A stretch of 14,335 bases of DNA, from contig JADNRV010000756.1 of NCBI GenBank assembly GCA_015499995.1, forward strand, positions 1 through 14,335, read 5' to 3'. A model generated the notes under the pieces. That model had not been told where the DNA came from and ran no database searches. It saw only the letters and a program-made list of their open reading frames with translations. A program made the translations under genes and the position numbers. Below, in pieces: positions 8,901-14,335 of this stretch. Origin of the DNA: Flammula alnicola. Its lineage: Eukaryota; Basidiomycota; Agaricomycetes; Agaricales; Strophariaceae. The stretch's first letter is position 1. Every line of letters starts with the position of its first letter.

Positions 8901-9981
8901 ACGTATTGACAGGTGTGGAAACCTGCACATTCGAGACGGCTTCTCCGGCACTTGATCCCAGATTTTCGAAGCTCGTGGTCGAGTCGCCTTTATCCGTACA
9001 TCCAGTCCACAAGTCTTGATCCTGCATTGAAATGGATTCACACAACTTGAATTTGAATATTTTGACTTGAAAACATACCTTGTTTTTTATCAGTGGATCG
9101 ACCGGAAGAAGCTTTCCCTCTTCATCGTAAATTTCGTACTTGGAATCCGAAAAGTCGACCAGGTATGCGCACTTGTCTCGAGGAATGGGCCAATAGCTTG
9201 GTAGTCCTTTGACATACTCGACAGAATCGACAGTTAGCCGCCGATGGAGCTGCTGACGAACATTTGAGACTTCTGAAGAGACGTCTAGATCGAGCCAAAT
9301 TGTATCTGAATCTTCTAGCTTGGGTTCGGCATCCAATTCATAGTTGCTGTCGCGGTCCGACTGAGTCGCCACTTGCGGCATGGAGATCGGAATCACTGTC
9401 ATCGTGATCAGAGTGGGTTCCAGCCATTGTGTCGCTGCTCGCTCCGGGATCTTCTTGGGCAAGAGGCGTCTCCAAGACTTCCACATCTTCGTCGTCGCTC
9501 GACAGAAGCTCTAGAACTTCCTTACCCTCCTCAACGAGTGTACGAAAAACGGCTTTTGTGGTTGAAGAGATTTCCGCGGGTTCTGTGTGTTCCTTCTTGA
9601 TGGTAATAGATGGAGATTAGTCAGGTTCAGGTTTTACGACGATGTCGGCCTGATTCGACGCGTCAGGGACGCGTCTGACCCGCGCTGCCTACTAATTAAC
9701 GCGTTAGATCAAGCATCCGAAATAATAGTAAATCGTACCTCGGAGTCCTTTGACTCGCGTTTGACTAGAAACCTTTTGAGGGCCTCGGTATCAACCCAGT
9801 CGGTGTCGATAAACTTCAGTGGATTCTCCTCGAAGTAGGTTTGGGTGTACATCTAGCGTGTGTCTCGTGTGAATAACTTAGTGACACGAGAAAATAAGCT
9901 ATTTCTCACCAATTTCCGGAATTCAAGGAGCGTTCCATAGGAAACAGAGCCGAAAAAAGACGCGTCGACGTCGTCTGGCAT
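5906..9981 (-). pseudogene. MULE-like transposase gene, about 15 exons, broken
   Basis: Exons read on the minus strand. E1 9981-9910 begins MPDDVDASFFGSVSYGTLLE. E2 9852-9739. E3 9688-9079 is acidic, with VVKPEPD, TIKKEHTEP and VLELLSSDDED. E4 from 9021 has cysteines (SRLECAGFHTC). E5 ends 8632. E6 8570-8358. E7 8291-8049 has CPTSRTIYVPLDP. E8 7996-7880 has STKLILGDKTSSLLAPAL. E9 7819-7586 has EERYVHG and VDTTFKRTVGELKEW. E10 7518-7265 has ADMELAQALGAG and CYIHSKR. E11 7212-7078. E12 7035-6855 has DWWQHKLNNKWVLPSLIEPL. E13 6800-6445 is a Lys/Glu-rich coiled coil. A last exon 6154-5906 has DLPAGGFLAMLQSDWMD. Most introns are 50-67 nt and in phase. The spaced D, D and C-H motifs suggest a MULE-type DDE fold (inference). 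Frameshifts near 9370, 8970, 8532, 7485 and 7193, and a probable in-frame TAA at 9619, make it non-functional. The block order matches proteins I remember from many Agaricomycetes, which have no name I can vouch for. Confidence 0.75.
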
Positions 9982-10315
9982 GTTGTGGAGGATATGATCG
10001 AAGGAAAACCGGGAAAACAGAGGGAAATTCTGCTTTCCTATCTAATTTTTCGTTCTCTTTCTTGATTCGAACATTTGTAGGCATTTGTGCAAAAATTGTT
10101 TTATTGGAAAAATATTCTACCAATCCATATTCAAAATGGGAAAAGAAATAGGAAAACAGGTGTGTAGGCGGGTGTCGTCGAGTGTGGTGAGGCGGATCAG
10201 TGTGTGCGACGGGATGGCAGTGTAAACAGGTACGAGTGTGGCGGGCCGGCTGTGTGCTTGCTCCAAGTCTTGAAACGAGAATGACAGAGTCGTATCGTGT
10301 ATATCCTCAAGTTTT
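9982..10315. other. Spacer between kinase-like and MULE-like genes
   Basis: Purine-rich plus strand on the right half (GTGTGTAGGCGGGTGTCG and similar). It is presumably the promoter side of the MULE-like gene. The ATG at 9981-9979 is the first with a family-like N-terminus. No clear TATA box or coding sequence. Confidence 0.4.
10181..10258 (-). repeat. Candidate right inverted end of the MULE-like element
   Basis: AGTGTGGTGAGG (10181-10192) is the exact reverse complement of 5776-5787. Outward follow CGAGTGTGGC and GTGTGCT (10252-10258), matching in order the landmarks of the left end. It lies 200 bp beyond the start codon. No target-site duplication could be fixed. Confidence 0.35.
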
Positions 10316-12255
10316 TCAGGGCATAGAGGGCCACTCCTCAGTCTTATCCCGCCGGATCGGTTTCGGTTCCGCTTTCAACATAGGCAAGACCTCTGGCCAG
10401 AGCTCCATCCATGTTTGAACCATCGCGCAGTCGTCATCTGCTGCGATAGTCATCGATTCCCCGGGCCAGGGAAATGAGGGGTTGCGGTTGTAAGGATAAA
10501 AGGCCTGGCCCACCACCCCCGACCAGTCGAAATCGATCACCTTCAAAACTGCCTTGCCATCACATTTCATGAGCGAACCATCCTTGTTGACATTGATCAT
10601 TATGTTGTTTGGTCACAGATCTCCATGGACGAAGTCCTTCTCCTTGAGCGCACTGAAGATATCTTTACAAATCCCGGCATCGATAGTTTCCTTTGCAGCC
10701 TGCGCTTGCTCTGGGTAGTTGACGCCAAAATCGTGAAGTGTCAACCACCCGGCCTGGCCTTCTTTCGGAGGAGCAAGGTACTCCATGAAAACCATTGTAA
10801 AAGCATCACGTGCACGCTTGTGGCATGTAAACAACTGGGGCGCTGATCCCTTGTCGGCAAGATGCAAATGGACATCCTCCCCATAACATTCCAGAGCGGA
10901 AAGGCAGATAATCTTCACGACATATTTCTTTGCCGACGCCATCTTTGCAACGAGAGTTGTGTCTTTGTTTAAATATGAATCGAGTAGCCATGGATCATCC
11001 CGGTATTCCCCTAGATAAAGACTGCGAGGCACGAGTACCTTAACAACGTCGGTACATGGGATGATACGGGGATAGTTTGGATCGGTAACCTTCAGAAGGG
11101 GGGTTTCTTCCCTAAGTATATATGTCAAGAAGAGGCGTGCATGAATAAAAGTAATCTGACTTACATCAGGTCTAAAAGAGAAGTTTTTTAACGCATAAAA
11201 TATCGACGCTGCTTTGTATTCGTTTAACTTTATGGAGTGACCCAAGTCTACCAGATTCACTGTAGTAAGGGGTTGGATAATTGGATTCAACGCTTCCGCA
11301 TTGCAGAAACCACCGCTTATCATCATCAATGTCCCTAGAAAAAATTTAAGACCAGCTAGAAGGCGAGAAGGTCTTACGCACCACTGAGAGAGATTAAAAA
11401 TACAGGAGCGCCGGTCAAACGAGGATTAGGCAGGGAGGATAGGTATTGTCCATAATAGGCCTGGACCTGGATATTAGGGTCGCCGCCAGTCCCAAGCTCT
11501 AGCTTCTCTTCAATCATGATAAGTGGTAGTCTGGAATTGCCTCCGGTGTCCTTCTGGTACTTAGTACACGATGTCGACTTTACATCTGCCGCCCTCGTCT
11601 TCAGTGGGGCATTTGTTAGTCACCCAGATGTGCGATTCGTCATCGGGAAATATAACCTTCAGACCTTGCAGGAAAGCTTCAAGGCGAAGGTCATGGGTGT
11701 CGTAAAGTTGAGGCATAGATTGGGCTAACAACGATGCACCCCGGAGGGCGTTTTGTAAATTTTCCGTCAAATTGCCACCTCGAGCTGCGAGAGGGCTAGC
11801 GTGCATTTCCGATGAAAATCGACGGAATGCAGAGTGCATAAGTTTGAGGGGGGGAGGAATAGTGTCCAAAGGGCGATAGTTCCGTACCCGAGTCTGTTTG
11901 TTCCGCTGAAAGGAAAACCAATTCTGACTTGCGCAATATGAAGATGGCGCGGGGATTTTCCGCGCTTCAAATGGCACTGGCAGGACAGATCCCTGGCCAT
12001 CTACAGTCTTTGCGATAGCCAACGGGGTGAGAATTATCGCAACATTTTATAAAATAAAGGGACGTGCGCCTCCTTCCGTGCGACTTCGAAGGGCCATCGT
12101 CAGCGGCAGCTTGTGCTGACCACTTGATCTACTTGGACCTCCGACTCTGGAAACGGTCGCTTCTCTTGAGCTTTGGAATTGGTCGACTGCTGTAGATCGG
12201 TCGACGTGTGTTGAATTCGGGAGTTGGAAGATCTTGTTTGACGGTCGGAAGACAT
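10316..12255 (-). pseudogene. Fungal protein-kinase-like gene, interrupted
   Basis: A probable first exon starts at ATG 12255 (MSSDRQTRSSNSR, serine-rich). An exon from about 12001 to 11565 has the family-like GASLLAQSMPQLYDTHDLRL and ends in KVDIV. A second frame continues TKYQKDTGGN, then LIMIEEKLELGTGGDPNIQV, so a frameshift lies near 11567. After a short intron (donor GTGCGT, acceptor TTCTAG near 11344) comes MMISGGFCNAEALNPIIQPL. Kinase features follow: the VVK lysine near 10915, FTMVFMEYL in the hinge, HGDL then TGA (10615-10613) then PNNIMIN as the catalytic loop, VIDFDWSG in place of DFG, and a stop at 10318-10316. The TGA replaces the usual arginine. A 53-nt intron candidate (11168-11116) is out of phase. 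This resembles the HGDL/DFD kinase-like proteins (FunK1-related) expanded in Agaricomycetes. Substrate unknown. Confidence 0.75.
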
Positions 12256-12673
12256 GGTTGCGAAGAGGCGAGAAGTTAAAACAGTTGTGATGATAAAGAA
12301 AGGCGAAGGTGAAGGTGAAAGAGGTCGGCGACTTCGAATTCAGACAGGTAAGCGTTGGAACAGGTAAACGGCGCGGGCCCTAAATATGAGGCAAACCCCA
12401 TGGTCGATCGCTGCCCTTCAAAGTCATTCTTCTGAAAGGCTATCATGACGAAAGCCAGGCTTTACCAGTAAGTTTCCTTCCCACAGAATAATCCATCAGT
12501 TGACTCATATGGGTTCCACGGACACGAACGTCAGGAGTTGAAGGCTTTGGGATAGGGTAGATGTGGGTCCTGTGCCCAAAACGGGATGCGACACCGCCAT
12601 TCCTGCTGTCAAACTCGGCTGACTATGAGTCATTATCTGGATAGAATACGGGACGCTGTTCAGGCAACTGCCG
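12256..12673. other. Upstream region of the kinase-like gene, no gene seen
   Basis: No coding motif on either strand. It presumably holds the kinase promoter; no clear TATA box could be assigned. Confidence 0.4.
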
Positions 12674-13018
12674 TCAAAGTTTCGTATATAGGTGAATGTG
12701 GCAGCGATTGGGATTGTCGATGATGGGAGAAGAAGGGAGACGGCATATTCTAAGCGAAACTCTAGGATCTCCGTCTGGTATACCGAAACAGAGACTGCCG
12801 CGATATGCTTGCCAGTGATACGGCATGTCGGCCGGATGATGTGGAAGGCATAGGCGTAGCGTTCTGGGGCAGATTGCTAGATGAGGAGCAGCAGACAGTA
12901 CATGACAGAATCGACGAAAAGTGGCCATGGGCTCGTCTCCGTGGACCGATGGCATGATGCGCTTGAGGGTTATGCATTCAAAGAGCACGCGACGGAACTG
13001 ATCTGGGCCGAAGGCATG
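12674..13018 (-). pseudogene. Possible F-box/LRR-type gene remnant
   Basis: An open minus-strand stretch encodes HAFGPDQFRRVLFECITLKR, then FRRFCHVLSAAPHLAICPRT and LRLCLPH. Spacing of the type RxxLFxxITL ... FxxxLxxxPHLA resembles the segment after the F-box in basidiomycete F-box/LRR-like proteins. No LPxE F-box start is seen upstream and no repeats follow, so at best this is a fragment. The downstream half (to the stop at 12674) has no recognisable motif. Confidence 0.3.
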
Positions 13019-13220
13019 AAATGAGCTCCAGTATATCTCAATAAATGAATGTGACTGACTTTAAGCGGGGCGATGAATGCACCAACTCATATACAGTGAG
13101 GACATCGGATGAGACTGGAATGAAAAGTAAGCGAAATTGATCAAGAAGCTAAAGGCCTGACAAGGCCGACTTACGCTAAGCAGAACAGCTGGTAGAGGTG
13201 AAAGTACGTTCGAGAAACAG
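13019..13220. other. Intergenic, no gene seen
   Basis: Short spacer. The only local structure is a GGCC-flanked mini palindrome near 13154-13168. Confidence 0.3.
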
Positions 13221-13599
13221 CGGAGCAATCCTGAGGACCAGTGGGAGCGAGCTGTAAAGGAGAAGAACAGTTCGAAAGGCGCTGGCGGAGTTTGCGATGA
13301 ACTAGCTAACTATTCGGCTTAGGTAACCGCAACGCAGTCTCCGGAGCAATCCTGAGGTCTGCTGGGCGTGCTGAAGGTAGGAATTCAAATGGCGGAGGTA
13401 TGGCAGACGGAGTATAGTCCTCGGAGCAATCCAGAGGACCGGCGTCCCGTCGTCAAGATCGTCGTGTTGGTGTCACAAGAGTGAACTCCAAGGTCGATGT
13501 CGGGGTCTTGAGCGTAAGTCGCAGAATCTTGCTGAGAGCCGGTTTCTTGAGTGAGAATGTTGATTGCGGTGGTGCAGTCCTCGGATCAAACCAGAGGGC
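13221..13599 (+). repeat. Cluster of four copies of a short hairpin motif
   Basis: Copies of CGGAGCAATCC(A/T)GAGG lie at 13221-13238, 13337-13357 and 13417-13439, and a diverged one (CGGATCAAACCAGAGG) at 13577-13599. The best copy reads GTCCTCGGA, GCAA, TCCAGAGGAC: a 9-bp stem with one bulged A and a GCAA (GNRA-type) loop. Two more copies lie inside the dispersed repeats at 5246-5267 and 14145-14166. A 9-bp inverted pair CGGGGTCTT (13501-13509) / AAGACCCCG (13646-13654) flanks the last copy. No coding sequence is evident. Confidence 0.7.
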
Positions 13600-13692
13600 C
13601 GATATAAACTTAATTGAGGCCAGATGGTGTCTTGAGTCGAAGTCAAAGACCCCGAGTTTCTGAGGGCCGGTCCAACCAGACCTTCCCGATAA

Positions 13693-13738
13693 TACGTATC
13701 CGCCAACTTGGCGCGGGCAAGGCTCACTTCGTCATCCT
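13693..13738 (+). repeat. 46-bp dispersed repeat, copy 2
   Basis: Same orientation and length as 2473-2518, with about four or five mismatches. The similarity stops at about the same base on both sides, so it is a defined unit and not part of a longer duplication. Confidence 0.75.
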
Positions 13739-14074
13739 AGAGCCTTGACACACAGTCAAAGACTGCCCTTTTGTGGATATCTAGACACGAAAATTCTTCA
13801 ATTTTCTGCATATATGTATAGAGTATTTGAGCGTGTAAGACGATCAAGGAAGAATTGGCCAAGATGCACAATGGGCCCGTACCGGCATTGAGTGACACGG
13901 GCAAGAGCTCCTCCTGCTGAAAATTTTCCCAATGGCACCATCTTGCGATGGCAACACAAAATACGATGGATGTCAAGTTGAGCGAACCAAACACGCTGAC
14001 CCGGGACGCTTGGAGGATATAAGGGTGCTGCAGAGGGCTATCCCAATGCAAAAGCACGAATGAAGAGTGACTCG
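13739..14074. other. Spacer between two dispersed repeats
   Basis: A 133-codon open frame on the minus strand spans this region, but its first 20 or so codons lie in the repeat at 14075-14237. The rest has no recognisable motif, so I do not call it a gene. Confidence 0.4.
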
Positions 14075-14237
14075 CCGTTCCATTCACCCTTAGAGAAGGG
14101 ATGCTCGCTTCGCTCGCAAATAGACAACAAAAATCCACTTCATAATCCTCGGAGCAGTCCAGAGGGCGATCGTGGTTGAGGCCTGAGGCCTGAGGGAGAA
14201 AGAAAGCGACGAAGATTGCCCGCTGTTTGGCTCAACC
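14075..14237 (+). repeat. Dispersed repeat, copy B (163 bp)
   Basis: Second copy of the repeat at 5177-5316, with CCGTTCCATTCACCCT at the left and CCGCTGTTTGGCTCAACC at the right. An extra stretch with a tandem GGCCTGA precedes ACGAAGATTGCC. The hairpin motif at 14145-14166 has loop GCAG instead of GCAA. The remaining 98 bases to the window end show nothing further. Confidence 0.9.
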
Positions 14238-14335
14238 TCTCCTACTAGGCAAGACGCTGCAACGGGCTATCCCCTTACAAACGCTAGTAATCCTGCTAGA
14301 AGATGGAGGGAGATACGCAATTGACAATACACGTA

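Noticed and set aside
9596..9738. A single 143-nt intron 2 ending at ATCAAG in the MULE-like gene
   Set aside because: A 50-nt intron ending at GTAG (9689) fits the other introns and adds a family-like KPEP segment. It costs one in-frame TAA, which suits a decaying copy, but the long intron remains possible.
10613..10615. TGA as a recoded (selenocysteine or readthrough) codon
   Set aside because: The family normally has arginine here, and the same gene has another frameshift. Simple CpG decay explains it better; no recoding element was seen.
13737..14138. 133-codon open frame on the minus strand
   Set aside because: Its start lies in dispersed repeat copy B. No family motif, splice structure or conserved segment is visible, so it is most likely a chance frame.
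14280..14300. ACGCTAGTAAT as a second Helitron end
   Set aside because: CTAGT is present but there is no hairpin just upstream.

Overview
This window reads as nuclear DNA of a filamentous basidiomycete, probably an agaricomycete. The genes carry many short GT-AG introns of about 50-67 nt. The recognisable proteins (Tnp2-type transposase, a multi-exon MULE-like transposon protein, and a protein-kinase-like protein of the HGDL/DFD type) belong to families that are abundant in Agaricomycetes. No bacterial-style operon, rRNA, tRNA or CRISPR array is visible. All identifications come from reading the sequence and from memory of families; no database search was run.

Layout. At 1-1059 (minus strand) lies a decayed Tnp2/CACTA-type transposase running off the left edge. 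At about 1393-2233 (minus) is a fragment of an intron-containing host-like gene. It ends close to a textbook Helitron 3' terminus at 2436-2462 (hairpin, then CTAG, then T), so it may be captured cargo. From 2473 to about 5320 come dispersed repeats, a small unidentified spliced gene (3577-3099, minus) with a 39-bp triple tandem repeat just upstream of its start, a C-terminal membrane exon remnant (4071-3954, minus), a long hairpin and an AT-rich block.

The main feature is a multi-exon gene, 9981 to 5906 on the minus strand. Its exons can be followed one after another. They encode an acidic N-terminus with SUMO-type motifs, a CPTSRTIY block, a VDTTFKR block, an ADMELAQALG block, a CYIHSKR block, a WWQHKLNNKW block, a coiled coil and an acidic/hydrophobic tail. 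I read it as a broken copy of a basidiomycete MULE-like transposase with several frameshifts, flanked by possible degenerate inverted ends (5723-5787 and 10181-10258).

Upstream of it, a kinase-like gene (12255 to 10316, minus) is interrupted by a frameshift and by a TGA exactly at the arginine of the HGDLRPNN catalytic loop, which looks like a CGA to TGA transition. The right end (12674-14335) holds a possible F-box-type remnant, a cluster of a short hairpin motif (core CGGAGCAATCC) present six times in the window, and second copies of two repeats also seen in the left half.

Taken together the window is a transposon-rich accessory region: at least three mobile-element classes, several pseudogenes, and one small gene that may be intact but that I cannot identify.
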